Assembly (NCBI GenBank): GCA_003216595.1
Contig: QCIQ01000012.1
Span: forward strand, 1 to 47,260
From: Prochlorococcus sp. AG-402-M18
GTDB lineage: Bacteria; Cyanobacteriota; Cyanobacteriia; PCC-6307; Cyanobiaceae
Direction: 5' to 3'
Length of the DNA stretch: 47,260 nucleotides
Shown: piece after piece, positions 17,948 to 28,219 of the stretch
Numbering within the stretch: position 1 is the stretch's first letter
Layout of the letters: the number at the start of each line of letters is the position of its first letter
Made by a program: the position numbers and the translations under genes
The notes under the pieces: generated by a model
The model's database searches: none
What the model was told of the DNA's origin: nothing
The model's input: only the letters and a program-made list of their open reading frames with translations

Positions 17948-19495
17948 TTGAATTGGCCTCAATCTGATTCGGAACATTTGATGGTTTCTTCAGAGCAGAT
18001 GCAAACCATAGAAAAAGAAATGTTTTCTATGGGTATGCCTGTTGAAGCTCTGATGGAAAAAGTAGGGATTTGTATCTCTACATGGATTTTAGACAGACAA
18101 GGATTGATTGAAAATGGTGCAATCGTTTTAGTAGGGCCTGGGCACAATGGAGGCGATGGGCTTGTTGTTGCAAGAGAACTTTATATGGCAGGCGTTGATA
18201 TCTCTATTTGGTGTCCATTCCCATTGAAAAAAGAATTAACACAAAAACATTTCGATTATGCAATTCGAATAGGTATTGAAAACTTGGAGCAAAAACCTGA
18301 TTCGAATTCTGATTCTTTATGGATTGAGGCATTGTTTGGATTAGGTCAATCAAGAATTATTTCTGATGAAATAGTTCACTTATTGAATACGAAGAAGAAA
18401 TCTAGTCCTGATAAATTAATTAGTATTGATGTTCCCGCTGGATTAGACTCAGACAATGGAAATTTAATATCAAATAAATCATATAAAGCTACTTCTACAA
18501 TATCTTTAGGCCTCTTTAAGACTGGGTTGATTCAAGATTCAGCTATTGATTTTGTGGGCAATTTAGAGAGAGTAGATATCGGGATCCCAGATAAGATCTT
18601 GGCTCATCTTCCTGAAATTCAGCCTCTGAGAATTTCGTTCGCAGATTTATCTACTTACGTTTGGCCTAAACCAAGTAAAGGTAAAAGTAAATATCAGAGA
18701 GGAAGAGTTCTGGTGATTGCAGGGAGTGAGAAATACAGAGGAGCAGCATCCCTTTCTTTGAATGGGGCTTTGGCAAGTGGAGCAGGAAGTGTTAGCGCTT
18801 TTTTGCCTAATTCAATTTCATCTGCTCTTTGGAGTGCTCACCCTGAAGTCTTATTGCTTGGAGATCTAAATACTTTTCAGAATGGTTCTTCAGATTTTTC
18901 CAAAGTTTTAAATGATATTGACTTAAATAGGTTTGACTCGATTTTGCTTGGACCTGGATTAGGGATTGCAGAAGAAAAAGATTGTTTTGGCTCTGATTTG
19001 CAGGACTTCAAAGGCCTACTTGTTCTTGATGCTGATGCAATCAATAGGCTGTCGATAACTTCGAAAGGTTGGAAATGGCTAAATGATAGAAAAGGTCCTA
19101 CCTGGCTTACCCCTCATCTTGCAGAATTTAAAAGGCTATTTCCTTTTATTAATTGCTCGAATCCATTGAAGGCTGGAATTGAAGCTGCAAAAATTTGCAG
19201 TTCTTCTGTCTTATTGAAATCTGCTCATAGTGTTATTTCTGATCCAGAAGGGAAAACCTGGCAAATAGGGCAAGTTAATTCAAGTGTTGCAAGAACAGGC
19301 CTTGGCGATGTTTTGGCTGGCTTCGTTTCAGGGATGGGTGCTTCTGGACTCGCAAGTGATAAAAAGTTGGATACAAGTTTGCTTGCTGCCTCAGCTTTGA
19401 TGCATGCATATGCAGGGGCTTTTTGTATAAAAGGGAGCACAGCAAGCACTATTTGCACTTTTCTTAGTGAATTAATAAAAAAAGAAAGCACTTGA
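17948..19495 (+). CDS. nnr: bifunctional NAD(P)H-hydrate epimerase / ADP-dependent dehydratase
   Basis: About 515 residues. The N-terminal YjeF-type epimerase domain has VSSEQM and GPGHNGGDG; the C-terminal ribokinase-like dehydratase has VIAGSEKYRGAA, LLGPGLG, LVLDADA and ARTGLGDVLAG. Together they repair hydrated NADH and NADPH. I take the TTG at 17948, which gives MNWPQSDSEHLMVSS, because related proteins seem to carry a WP segment before the VSSEQM motif; the ATG at 17981 is a safe alternative. The open frame back to 17825 overlaps mnmA and is rejected. Confidence 0.9.
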   Translation: MNWPQSDSEHLMVSSEQMQTIEKEMFSMGMPVEALMEKVGICISTWILDRQGLIENGAIVLVGPGHNGGDGLVVARELYMAGVDISIWCPFPLKKELTQKHFDYAIRIGIENLEQKPDSNSDSLWIEALFGLGQSRIISDEIVHLLNTKKKSSPDKLISIDVPAGLDSDNGNLISNKSYKATSTISLGLFKTGLIQDSAIDFVGNLERVDIGIPDKILAHLPEIQPLRISFADLSTYVWPKPSKGKSKYQRGRVLVIAGSEKYRGAASLSLNGALASGAGSVSAFLPNSISSALWSAHPEVLLLGDLNTFQNGSSDFSKVLNDIDLNRFDSILLGPGLGIAEEKDCFGSDLQDFKGLLVLDADAINRLSITSKGWKWLNDRKGPTWLTPHLAEFKRLFPFINCSNPLKAGIEAAKICSSSVLLKSAHSVISDPEGKTWQIGQVNSSVARTGLGDVLAGFVSGMGASGLASDKKLDTSLLAASALMHAYAGAFCIKGSTASTICTFLSELIKKEST

Positions 19496-19652
19496 AATGT
19501 TTTGAAATAACCATTTAAAGCCCATTGAATGGTGGATTTGGTGTCATTTGTTAACTAATCATCAACAGAATCTGAAGCCTTCATGAAACCCAGGCATCTT
19601 TTACAATTTCTGTAGGAAAGTCATATCACTTTGTAAAACGGGTCTAGAAACA

Positions 19653-20594
19653 ATGGTTTCATCTGCACCCAAGCCTGCTGAATCCCAAAAACGACGCAGC
19701 AGTGATCCTATTAGTTGGTACCTTTCATCTATTGGAAGAGTTCCTCTTTTAACGCCAGCCGAAGAAATAGAACTTGGTAATCAGGTTCAAACAATGATGA
19801 GCCTTACCGAAGATGGTCAGATTAAGGAAGAGAGCAAAGAATTTAATTCACATCAAAGAAGATTGATTCGAATTGGAAGAAGGGCTAAGGAAAGAATGAT
19901 GAAAGCCAATCTTCGACTGGTCGTAAGCGTTGCAAAGAAATATCAAGGAAAAGGTCTTGAACTATTGGATTTGGTCCAGGAAGGTTCTCTAGGATTAGAA
20001 AGAGCGGTAGAAAAATTTGATCCTACTCGTGGTTATAAGTTTTCTACTTATGCTTTTTGGTGGATAAGGCAAAGCATGACAAGAGCGATTGCTTGTCAGT
20101 CAAGAACAATTCGATTGCCTGTTCATTTAAGTGAGAGATTAGCGACCATAAGAAAAGTCAGCTTAGATTTGGCTCATAAGCTCGGTGCAATGCCCAGTCG
20201 TATTGAAATAGCTGAAGCAATGGAAATTGAGTTAGAAGAACTTGATTCGATTTTGAGACAAGCTCTTACTACCAGCAGTCTTGATGCACCCGTTAATGGT
20301 GATGAAGGGCGTAGCTTTTTAGGTGATCTAATAGCTGATGGCTCTGGAGAAGAACCACTAGATAAAGTTGAACAAAAAATTCATCAAGAGCAACTTGGAA
20401 GATGGCTAAGTCATCTAAGCGAACAAGAACAGCATGTTATTAGGCTTAGATTTGGCTTAGAGGGTAATGAAAGACATACTCTCGCTGAGATAGGCAGATT
20501 GTTACAGGTTTCTCGTGAGAGGGTTAGGCAAGTTGAGTTAAAAGCCTTAAGAAAATTGAGAAATCTTACGAGAAAGCTACCAAGTGGAATTTGA
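19653..20594 (+). CDS. RNA polymerase sigma factor, sigma-70 group 2
   Basis: 313 residues. Region 1.2 (DPISWYLSSIGRVPLLT), region 2 including the RpoD box and -10 recognition helix (KFDPTRGYKFSTYAFWWIRQ), region 3, and region 4 with its helix-turn-helix (LAEIGRLLQVSRERVRQVE) are complete. It lacks the acidic region 1.1 of a principal sigma factor and is about 100 residues shorter than cyanobacterial SigA, so it is an alternative sigma of the SigB-E class, used for stress, light or growth-phase responses. It stands alone, ending 19 bp from pdhA (convergent). Confidence 0.92.
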   Translation: MVSSAPKPAESQKRRSSDPISWYLSSIGRVPLLTPAEEIELGNQVQTMMSLTEDGQIKEESKEFNSHQRRLIRIGRRAKERMMKANLRLVVSVAKKYQGKGLELLDLVQEGSLGLERAVEKFDPTRGYKFSTYAFWWIRQSMTRAIACQSRTIRLPVHLSERLATIRKVSLDLAHKLGAMPSRIEIAEAMEIELEELDSILRQALTTSSLDAPVNGDEGRSFLGDLIADGSGEEPLDKVEQKIHQEQLGRWLSHLSEQEQHVIRLRFGLEGNERHTLAEIGRLLQVSRERVRQVELKALRKLRNLTRKLPSGI

Positions 20595-20612
20595 AGTTTT
20601 ATCTATTTAGTT

Positions 20613-21707
20613 TTAGTTCTCTGCCCAGATATATTTAGTTAATTCACTAGGGTCAGGCTCTGGAGCGTTTAGAGCAAATTCAACAGCATCGTTAACTTCC
20701 AAATCAATTTCTTTTTCAATATTTTTTAAATCTTCATTAGAGACGAATCCAGAACTAGTTAAATCATTTTTTAGCTTTTTAATTGGATCTCTTTTAGCCC
20801 AGAATTCCTTCTCTTTTTCAGACCTAAGTTCGTCTGGATCAGCCAGTGAGTGGCCTCTGAATCTATAAGTAAGGCATTCTATTAAAGTTGGCCCTTCACC
20901 AGCTCTTGCACGCTCTAGAGCTCTTTGAGCAGCCCCTCGTACTGCTAAAACATCCATTCCGTCCACCTCTTCTCCTGGCATGCCAAATGCTGAAGCTTTT
21001 CTCCATATTTCAGTCTCGCTAGTTGCTCTGTCATGGGCCATTCCAATTGCCCATTTATTATTTTCGACAACAAATATGATCGGTAATTTCCATAGCTGGG
21101 CCATATTTAAACATTCATAAAACTGACCGATATTGCAAGTACCATCTCCAAAAAATGCTGCAGTTACAGAATCACTGTTTTCCTTAAGAGCCTCCCTTTT
21201 GTATTTACTGCTGAAAGCTGCTCCAAGGGCAACTGGAATCCCTTCACCAATAAATGCATAACCTCCAAGCAGATGATGTTCTTTAGAAAATAGATGCATA
21301 GATCCACCTCTTCCTTTACTGCAGCCTGTCTCTTTTCCGAATAGCTCGCTCATCACCTCTTTCGCGGGAACTCCAGCACTCAAAGCATGAACATGATCTC
21401 TATAAGTACTGCAAAACCAGTCGTGTTTTCGTTGCATTGCCCCAATAACACCTGTACTTATTGCTTCTTGTCCGTTGTAAAGATGAACAAAACCAAACAT
21501 CTTTCCTCTGTAATACATTTCAGCGCATTTATCTTCAAATCGTCTTCCCAAAGTCATATCTTTGAAAAGATTTAAACCAATTTCTCTATTGATTTGAGCT
21601 GGTTTTGTGTCGCCAAGATTGCTTAGTCTGTCGGCGTGTTCCCTGTGCTGAATAGGGTCTTGGCTTGTTTTGTCCTGGTTGTGAGACATGACTTCGTTCA
21701 TATTCAC
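20613..21707 (-). CDS. pdhA: pyruvate dehydrogenase E1 component, alpha subunit
   Basis: 364 residues. With PdhB it decarboxylates pyruvate using thiamine diphosphate and acetylates the E2 lipoyl group. The TPP motif [20 protein letters not shown] with the downstream [11 protein letters not shown], the phospho-loop-like [13 protein letters not shown] and the [21 protein letters not shown] start of the catalytic fold are present. The first ~40 residues look disordered, and an inner ATG (MSHNQ) might be the real start. Its beta partner is not in the window; lpd at 11170 could supply E3. Confidence 0.95.
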   Translation of the reverse strand: MNMNEVMSHNQDKTSQDPIQHREHADRLSNLGDTKPAQINREIGLNLFKDMTLGRRFEDKCAEMYYRGKMFGFVHLYNGQEAISTGVIGAMQRKHDWFCSTYRDHVHALSAGVPAKEVMSELFGKETGCSKGRGGSMHLFSKEHHLLGGYAFIGEGIPVALGAAFSSKYKREALKENSDSVTAAFFGDGTCNIGQFYECLNMAQLWKLPIIFVVENNKWAIGMAHDRATSETEIWRKASAFGMPGEEVDGMDVLAVRGAAQRALERARAGEGPTLIECLTYRFRGHSLADPDELRSEKEKEFWAKRDPIKKLKNDLTSSGFVSNEDLKNIEKEIDLEVNDAVEFALNAPEPDPSELTKYIWAEN

Positions 21708-21803
21708 TTATCAATCCTTTTTAGACTTTAAGCGTCAATGGATGCAAAATGGTTAAAACCCCTTACGATGCCTAGAGCTTTTTTTCTGATTACCTAGTAG
21801 CGA

Positions 21804-23858
21804 TTGGAATTACCTATTGATCATTTTCGCTTATTGGGGGTTAGCCCTTCTGCAAATGCTGAAGAAGTCCTCAGGGCTTTTCAGCTAAGGCTAGATCGTC
21901 CTCCAAAGCAAGGCTTTACTTATGAAGTTTTAGCTCAGAGGTCTGAGCTGCTAAGGCTTTCTGCTGATCTATTATCTAATCCTGTCGAACGACAATCTTA
22001 TGAACTTGCTCTTATTGAGGGTTCTTCAGGACTTGAATTGTCTTCAAACAGAGAAGTTGCTGGTTTACTTCTTTTGTGGGAATCAAATGCTTCTTTTCAA
22101 GCTTTTAAGCTTGCAAAAAAAGCATTGCAACCTCCTCAAGCCCCAGCCTTGGGAAGTGGTAGAGAGTCAGATTTAACATTAATAGCAGCTTTATCTTGTA
22201 GAGACGCCTCTATTGAGGAACAAGCTTGCAGAAGATACGCTTCAGGAGCTGATTTGCTTCAGGAAGGTATACAGTTATTACAAAGGATGGGAAAGCTTGT
22301 TGAAGAAAGAAAAACCCTTGAATCTGATTTAGAAACTTTACTTCCATATAGAATTCTTGATTTATTGAGTAGAGAAAAGGAAGATGAGAAATCTCATCAA
22401 GAAGGCTTGATGTTGTTGGAAGACTTTGTAAATAAAAGGGGCGGACTCGAAGGGAAAAGAAATTCAGAAAGAATAGGAGGATTAAATCAAAATGATTTTG
22501 AGCTATTTTTCCTCCAAATCAGAAAATTTTTGACTGCAAAAGAGCAGTCAAAAATCTATGTAAATTGGTATAGAAGGGGTTCAGAAGATGCTGGATTTCT
22601 TGCCGCTTTTGCATTAATTGCTTCTGGATTTTCTTATCGAAAACCAGAACTCTTGCAAGAAGCCCGAAGATACTTGCGAAATATCAATATTAATGGTTTT
22701 GACCCTATGCCATTAATTGGATGCCTAGATCTTTTATTAGGGGATGTAAATCAAGCAGAGTCTCGTTTTAGAAGCAGTTCAGATGAGAAATTGAAAGACT
22801 GGTTAGATAACTATCCAGCTGAGACATTGGGAGCCCTTTGTGACTACTGCAGAAATTGGTTAAAAAAAGATGTATTAGTAGGTTTTAGCGATGTTGAAAT
22901 ACAAACTGTAAATCTTGATGATTGGTTCGCTAGCAAAGAAGTACAAACTTATGTAGAGCATTTGGAAACAAAAGGAGCATTAGGCATTGCAAAAGCAGGA
23001 TTTTCATTCTTATCGTCATTAGCCCCTGAACAACAAATCGAGAGTGATCCATCAAAAAACCTGGAAGAACAAGCTGATTTGCCAATGCCTGGTGGAGCTT
23101 TGGATGAAATTCTGAAAGAAAAGTCTTTTAAATCTAGATTCCAAAGTAGAGACGCTTTCTTAAGATCTGATTTAGTTAAAAAGATAGTCTCAACATATTA
23201 TTCAACATTTGAATTGATCAAAAAGTCAGATTTCAAATCTTTCATATTAAAACGACCTATTTCTACAAGTGCTTTAGCTTTTATTGGTTTATTTATTATT
23301 GGAACAGGCTTAGGAATCCTTACACAGAGAAAACCATCAGAAAACAATGATCTAAGTAAAATATCTAAAATTGAATTAGCTAAATCAGAAGATATTAAGA
23401 TTAAAGATATTGGATCAAGAGAAAAAGTTAATAATAAAGAAATATTAGGTTTAAATAATTTAATTCCTCTTACTTCAGTAGAGCCTTCAACCCAAGAAGT
23501 AAAATTTCTTATTGAATCATGGTTGTCAGGTAAGGCTGATATTTTGAATGGTTCAGAAAGTGAGTTTCTTAAATCTGTTGCTCGACCTTCGCTATTTAAT
23601 AGAGTTATTGAACAGAGAAAGAAAGACAAATTATTAGGACAAAGACAGATGATTAATGCAAGAATAAATTCAATCAATATTGTGCAAAGATCAGACAAAA
23701 GAATTGCAGCAGATGTTGAATTAAATTATGAAGATAAGACGATTAGTTCTTCTGGTGAGATTTTATCAGAAACTGTTATTCCTTCATTGAAAGTTAAGTA
23801 TATAATAGGCAAGAATAAAAAAAACTGGCTTCTAGTTGACTATATTAGTGGAAATTAA
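21804..23858 (+). CDS. Ftn2/ZipN (ARC6-type) cell division protein
   Basis: 684 residues from a TTG (ELPIDHFRLLGVSP). A J-like N-terminal domain (about 1-70) lacks the HPD motif, so it is not a working DnaJ co-chaperone. A long helical middle region follows, then one membrane helix near residues 493-511, and a C-terminal domain typical of the ARC6 IMS family. In cyanobacteria this protein tethers FtsZ to the membrane and recruits other divisome parts; the plastid homologue is ARC6. It is 39 nt upstream of ffh, on the same strand. Confidence 0.9.
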   Translation: MELPIDHFRLLGVSPSANAEEVLRAFQLRLDRPPKQGFTYEVLAQRSELLRLSADLLSNPVERQSYELALIEGSSGLELSSNREVAGLLLLWESNASFQAFKLAKKALQPPQAPALGSGRESDLTLIAALSCRDASIEEQACRRYASGADLLQEGIQLLQRMGKLVEERKTLESDLETLLPYRILDLLSREKEDEKSHQEGLMLLEDFVNKRGGLEGKRNSERIGGLNQNDFELFFLQIRKFLTAKEQSKIYVNWYRRGSEDAGFLAAFALIASGFSYRKPELLQEARRYLRNININGFDPMPLIGCLDLLLGDVNQAESRFRSSSDEKLKDWLDNYPAETLGALCDYCRNWLKKDVLVGFSDVEIQTVNLDDWFASKEVQTYVEHLETKGALGIAKAGFSFLSSLAPEQQIESDPSKNLEEQADLPMPGGALDEILKEKSFKSRFQSRDAFLRSDLVKKIVSTYYSTFELIKKSDFKSFILKRPISTSALAFIGLFIIGTGLGILTQRKPSENNDLSKISKIELAKSEDIKIKDIGSREKVNNKEILGLNNLIPLTSVEPSTQEVKFLIESWLSGKADILNGSESEFLKSVARPSLFNRVIEQRKKDKLLGQRQMINARINSINIVQRSDKRIAADVELNYEDKTISSSGEILSETVIPSLKVKYIIGKNKKNWLLVDYISGN

Positions 23859-23896
23859 AAAATAATTTTTTAAATTATTTCTGTAACTCTAAGAAA

Positions 23897-25360
23897 ATGT
23901 TTGAGGAACTAACTAATCAATTTGAAGATGCTGTTAAGGCCTTTAAAGGTGAAGCTAAAATTTCAGATGAAAATGTTGACGAAGCACTTAAACAGGTTCG
24001 ACGAGCCCTATTAGAAGCTGACGTTAGTTTGTCAGTAGTAAAAGATTTTATCGAAGAAGTAAGAGTCAAAGCCGTTGGTACTGAGGTTGTCAGAGGTATA
24101 AATCCTGGCCAGAAATTCATTCAAGTAGTTCATGAACAACTAGTAAATGTAATGGGGGGAGAGAATGATCCCTTGGCAGATTCAGAGGAAAAACCAACTG
24201 TAATTTTAATGGCTGGACTCCAGGGCGCTGGAAAAACTACAGCTACAGCAAAACTTGGATTGCTTCTTAAAGAAAAAAATCAAAAGCCATTACTTGTCGC
24301 TGCTGATACATATAGACCAGCAGCTATTGATCAATTGGTAACGCTGGGAAATCAAATTGGTGTAGAGGTTTTTAATTTAAGTTCAAATTCAAAGCCTGAG
24401 GAGATTGCAAGAAAAGGTTTGGAAAAAGCTAGGGAAGAAGGATTTGACACTGTTCTTGTCGATACTGCTGGGCGGCTTCAAATTGATACCGAGATGATGG
24501 GAGAGATGGTTCGAATTAAAGAGGCCGTTCAACCCGATGAAGTTTTATTGGTAGTTGATTCAATGATTGGCCAAGAGGCTGCAGACATTACCAGAAGTTT
24601 TCATGAGAAAGTAGGAATAACAGGTGCTGTCCTCACAAAGCTTGATGGAGACTCAAGAGGTGGGGCTGCCCTTTCTATTAGAAAAATCAGTGGAAAACCA
24701 ATCAAATTTATTGGTACGGGTGAAAAAGTAGAGGCATTGCAACCTTTTTATCCCGAGAGGATGGCTAGCAGAATCTTAGGGATGGGCGATGTTTTAACTC
24801 TTGTTGAAAAAGCACAGAAAGAAGTTGAAATTGCTGATGCGGAAATCATGCAAAAGAAGCTTCAAGAAGCAACTTTTGATTTTTCGGATTTTGTAAAACA
24901 GATGAGGATGATAAAGAGAATGGGCTCTTTAGGAGGGCTGCTAAAAATGATTCCTGGGATGAATAAAATTGATGATGGAATGATTAAAAGTGGTGAAGAT
25001 CAACTTAAGAAAATTGAAGCCATGATTGGTTCAATGTCAGTAGAGGAAAGGAATAAGCCTGAATTATTGGCAGCACAACCATCAAGACGTCGAAGAGTTG
25101 CAAGTGGCAGTGGTCATCAGCCAGCAGATGTAGACAAGGTTCTCGCAGATTTTCAGAGGATGCGGGGTTTGATGAAGCAGATGTCCACGGGTGGAGGACT
25201 TCCTGGAATGGAGGGAGGACTTCCTGGTATGGGAGGACTACCAGGAATGTCTTCACCAGCTGCTAATCCATATCAGTCAAGGAAAGGGAGAGGAGCTCCA
25301 GGTTCTGCCCCCCGAAGACAGCGTCCAGTCAAGAAAAAGAAAGGTTTTGGTGATCTTTAG
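23897..25360 (+). CDS. ffh: signal recognition particle protein Ffh
   Basis: 487 residues. N domain, then a GTPase domain with GLQGAGKTT (from residue 107), DTAGRL and TKLDGDSRGG, and a Met-rich M domain that binds 4.5S RNA and signal sequences. The C-terminus carries a repeat of GGLPGM-type units (around residues 434-453) and a basic tail. It directs nascent membrane proteins to FtsY at the membrane. rpsP follows 87 nt later, as in the classic ffh-rpsP arrangement. Confidence 0.96.
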   Translation: MFEELTNQFEDAVKAFKGEAKISDENVDEALKQVRRALLEADVSLSVVKDFIEEVRVKAVGTEVVRGINPGQKFIQVVHEQLVNVMGGENDPLADSEEKPTVILMAGLQGAGKTTATAKLGLLLKEKNQKPLLVAADTYRPAAIDQLVTLGNQIGVEVFNLSSNSKPEEIARKGLEKAREEGFDTVLVDTAGRLQIDTEMMGEMVRIKEAVQPDEVLLVVDSMIGQEAADITRSFHEKVGITGAVLTKLDGDSRGGAALSIRKISGKPIKFIGTGEKVEALQPFYPERMASRILGMGDVLTLVEKAQKEVEIADAEIMQKKLQEATFDFSDFVKQMRMIKRMGSLGGLLKMIPGMNKIDDGMIKSGEDQLKKIEAMIGSMSVEERNKPELLAAQPSRRRRVASGSGHQPADVDKVLADFQRMRGLMKQMSTGGGLPGMEGGLPGMGGLPGMSSPAANPYQSRKGRGAPGSAPRRQRPVKKKKGFGDL

Positions 25361-25447
25361 AGATATCAAAAGGCTAAATTAATCATCTGTGGAGTATTAT
25401 TAAAGTGAAGAACTTTTGAGTTCAATCCATTTACAAATAAATCGAAT

Positions 25448-25777
25448 ATGATCAAGCTCCGCCTTAAGCGGTTTGGCAAAAAGCGTGAATCCAGTTTTCG
25501 TCTAGTTGCCTGTAATAGCACTTCAAGGCGAGATGGTCGCCCTCTACAAGAACTAGGCTTTTACAATCCAAGAACCAAAGAAACTAGATTAGATACAGAG
25601 GCCTTGAGAACTCGACTAGGGCAAGGTGCTCAGCCTACTGATGCTGTAAGAACTTTATTAGAAAAAGGAGGACTCCTTGAAAAGAAAGTTCGACCAGCTG
25701 AAGTTTTAGGTAAGCAAAAACAAGAAAAAGAAAGATCAGCAAAGAAAAAAGATGCAGCCGCATCGGAAACTTCTTAA
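25448..25777 (+). CDS. rpsP: 30S ribosomal protein S16
   Basis: 109 residues: the usual S16 core ([20 protein letters not shown], then GFYNP) plus a Lys/Glu/Ala-rich tail of about 25 residues, common in cyanobacterial S16. S16 is needed for 30S assembly. An AT-only inverted repeat spans the stop codon (about 25767-25788) and ends in TTTT, perhaps a weak attenuator. rimM, often next in other bacteria, is absent here; phoH follows after 40 nt. Confidence 0.97.
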   Translation: MIKLRLKRFGKKRESSFRLVACNSTSRRDGRPLQELGFYNPRTKETRLDTEALRTRLGQGAQPTDAVRTLLEKGGLLEKKVRPAEVLGKQKQEKERSAKKKDAAASETS

Positions 25778-25817
25778 TAAGAAGTTTTGATGAGTATTAA
25801 TAACTTCAAGAATATTT

Positions 25818-26795
25818 ATGTCTGAAGCAGCCACTGAAGGTCGCTTTTGTATAGATCTGCCTGATTCTGACGCCGCTACTGCTTTGTCAGGGACTGGTCA
25901 GACAACGCTTCATAAACTGGAAAATTTAACCGGGGCTGTTTTTGCATTAAGAGGATTGCAGCTCGAAATAAAAGGAAATTCTTATCAATTGGAGAGAGCT
26001 GCTTCGATTGTTGAATTAGTTAGGCCAATTTGGGAAGAAGGACAAATTGTTTCGGCCGTTGACTTACATGCCGCGGCTAAAGCATTAGATAATGGTAAAA
26101 AAAATGATCACGCAAAATCAACAAATAAAGTTTTAGCTAGAAGTCAAAGAGGAAATCTTTTAAGACCAAGAACAATTAGACAAAAATACTATGTAGAAGC
26201 TATGGAAAAAAGTGATCTTACTTTTGCTTTAGGCCCAGCAGGAACAGGGAAAACATTCTTAGCGACTCTATTAGCTGTGCGAATGCTTACTGATAGAAAA
26301 ATTGAGAAAATTATTTTAACAAGACCTGCAGTTGAGGCTGGAGAAAGATTGGGTTTTTTACCTGGAGACTTACAACAAAAGGTAGATCCTTATCTGAGAC
26401 CTTTATATGATTCTCTACACTTTTTACTTGGACAAGAAAAAACTAATTTACTTATAGAAAAAAACGTGATTGAAGTTGCTCCCTTGGCATACATGCGAGG
26501 AAGAACTTTAGAAGAATCTTTTGTGATATTAGATGAAGCTCAAAATACCACTCAAGCACAAATGAGAATGGTTCTTACCAGGTTAGGTGAAAGATCAAGA
26601 ATGGTAGTAACTGGGGATGTAACCCAAGTAGACTTGCCATTCGGACAAAAAAGTGGACTTATTGAAGCAGCAGATTTACTCGAAAAGGTTGATGGGATTT
26701 CAGTTTGCAGGCTTACCTCAGCAGATGTAGTTAGACATCCACTTGTTCAAAGCGTTGTTGATGCTTATGCAGAACTAGATAAAAAAAGAGGATAG
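25818..26795 (+). CDS. phoH: PhoH-like ATPase
   Basis: 325 residues. An N-terminal KH-like region is followed by the PhoH P-loop domain with Walker A GPAGTGKT (residues 139-146), Walker B-like VILDEAQN and the downstream TGDVTQVDLP. The family is linked to RNA processing and often lies near ybeY and era; era is 1.4 kb downstream here. Induction by phosphate starvation, known in E. coli, cannot be read from this sequence. Confidence 0.93.
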   Translation: MSEAATEGRFCIDLPDSDAATALSGTGQTTLHKLENLTGAVFALRGLQLEIKGNSYQLERAASIVELVRPIWEEGQIVSAVDLHAAAKALDNGKKNDHAKSTNKVLARSQRGNLLRPRTIRQKYYVEAMEKSDLTFALGPAGTGKTFLATLLAVRMLTDRKIEKIILTRPAVEAGERLGFLPGDLQQKVDPYLRPLYDSLHFLLGQEKTNLLIEKNVIEVAPLAYMRGRTLEESFVILDEAQNTTQAQMRMVLTRLGERSRMVVTGDVTQVDLPFGQKSGLIEAADLLEKVDGISVCRLTSADVVRHPLVQSVVDAYAELDKKRG

Positions 26796-26870
26796 GGTGA
26801 TCCGCATTCACATTCATGAAGACTTATTTTTTTTGTGTCAAAATAGGAGTTAATAATTATCTGGTGCGTT

Positions 26871-27608
26871 ATGCCAGCAAACAGCAATTTCCAACAAGCT
26901 ATTCGTGAAGCACAATCAAGTGCACTTATTGGCCCAAATGTAGTTAATAAAGCCTTGCCTTATGTAGGTGGAGGAATGGCATTAACTGGTTTAGGTGTCT
27001 TGGGAGGACTTTCTTTACAAGCAACTAATAATCCTCTATTTGGTCCACTATTTATAGTCGCTTTTATTGCAGAAATAGTTCTATTTTTTATGGCAAGTAG
27101 CGCTGCCAACAACGCAAATAATTCTAAAGCGCTTCCACTCTTGACCGGATTCAGCTTGCTAACTGGTTTTACTCTTAGTGGGATTGTTGGGTTGGCAATT
27201 CAAGTTGCTGGGATGGGAGCGATAGGAACAGCTGTATTTGCTACTGGAATTACTTTCGTGATTGCCTCTTCTGTCGGCAGAAAAATGAGTGATAACGTCG
27301 GTCAAGCTTTGCAAGGCGCTGTTGGTCTTGGATTGCTTGGTCTAATTATTGCCATGGTTTTCCAGTTTATTGGTGGTTTATTTGCTCCAGGGATGTTCGG
27401 AGGCAGTGGCTTTGAATTAATGATTGCTGGCTTTGGGACTGTACTCTTTGTTGCGATGTCTTTTGTAGATTTCTACACAATGCCAAGAAGGTACAACGAT
27501 GAACAGTATTTAGCTGGAGCATTGGGAATGTACTTAACTTATATAAATTTATTTGTTTTTGTACTTCGTTTGATTATTGCTCTACAGGGTGGTGGTAGAA
27601 GAGATTAA
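26871..27608 (+). CDS. Bax inhibitor-1 (BI-1/YccA) family membrane protein
   Basis: 245 residues, almost entirely hydrophobic, with about seven predicted membrane helices. The C-terminal half has the family's FVDFYTMPRRYNDEQYLAGALGMYLTYINLF, a conserved Asp-bearing segment seen in calcium-leak or pH-sensing members. Bacterial homologues modulate FtsH (YccA) or leak Ca2+. It ends the ftn2-ffh-rpsP-phoH run, and a strong terminator lies 20 nt after its stop. Confidence 0.9.
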   Translation: MPANSNFQQAIREAQSSALIGPNVVNKALPYVGGGMALTGLGVLGGLSLQATNNPLFGPLFIVAFIAEIVLFFMASSAANNANNSKALPLLTGFSLLTGFTLSGIVGLAIQVAGMGAIGTAVFATGITFVIASSVGRKMSDNVGQALQGAVGLGLLGLIIAMVFQFIGGLFAPGMFGGSGFELMIAGFGTVLFVAMSFVDFYTMPRRYNDEQYLAGALGMYLTYINLFVFVLRLIIALQGGGRRD

Positions 27609-27627
27609 AATTAATAAATTAAATATA

Positions 27628-27657
27628 AAAAAAAGGAGCCGAAAGGCTCCTTTTTTT
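27628..27657. terminator. strong bidirectional intrinsic terminator
   Basis: A 6-bp GC-rich stem GGAGCC/GGCTCC around a GAAA tetraloop (27635-27650) is flanked by an A-run on the left and seven T on the right. It works on both strands, ending the BI-1 gene on the plus strand and the 170-residue protein gene on the minus strand, whose stop touches the T-run. Confidence 0.95.
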
Positions 27658-28168
27658 ATGTCACAATTTCATAAATACTTTCTGATATTGCATTGATTTG
27701 TTCATCGTTATAACCCCATTTATTAAGAAACTTTAAGTCTGATCCATGCCCTTTTGTTGCCTCAAGTAAAACATCTAAACGTTTTTTTACCTGAGTTGAA
27801 TCTAATAGTTTAAGTAATTCAATACACCGAATTTTTATTCTCTCTGATTGAATTTCCTGTGGATCTTTATTCTTTCGATGTTTAATTATCATCGCTGAAC
27901 TCATAGCAAGATTTTTTACGGTTAAGTCAATAACAATTTCTCCAGAACTTCTTAATTGAAAAATTAATGCATCAGGAAATCTATCCATCAAAGGGCAATC
28001 TATTGAGAGACTTACAACAAAAAATCCTCTTGCTCCCTCTACTGTTTTAATAAGCTCGCCAATTCGATCAGAAATAACTTCGTCACTTATTTCATCATTT
28101 TCCCAACTTTTGCACCAAATCATTGCTGCTTGCATAGCCTCTTTAAAAGTTGGTTTCTGTTCATTCAT
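27656..28168 (-). CDS. conserved hypothetical cyanobacterial protein
   Basis: 170 residues, soluble, mixed alpha/beta, no signal peptide or membrane helix. I recognise no motif. The N-terminal third is acidic and helical, the middle strand-rich, and the end has a small charged helical region. It is a single gene between the terminator and divergent era (52 bp apart). It resembles cyanobacterial proteins with no known role; nothing here suggests transfer. Confidence 0.8.
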   Translation of the reverse strand: MNEQKPTFKEAMQAAMIWCKSWENDEISDEVISDRIGELIKTVEGARGFFVVSLSIDCPLMDRFPDALIFQLRSSGEIVIDLTVKNLAMSSAMIIKHRKNKDPQEIQSERIKIRCIELLKLLDSTQVKKRLDVLLEATKGHGSDLKFLNKWGYNDEQINAISESIYEIVT

Positions 28169-28219
28169 GGTTTTATTGCTCTTTTAGAGTAAGGCTATAG
28201 ATAATCGTAGAGAAAGAAA

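Noticed and set aside
23198-23698. 166-codon minus-strand frame
   Set aside because: Antisense to the ftn2/zipN C-terminal domain, which is clearly the coding strand.
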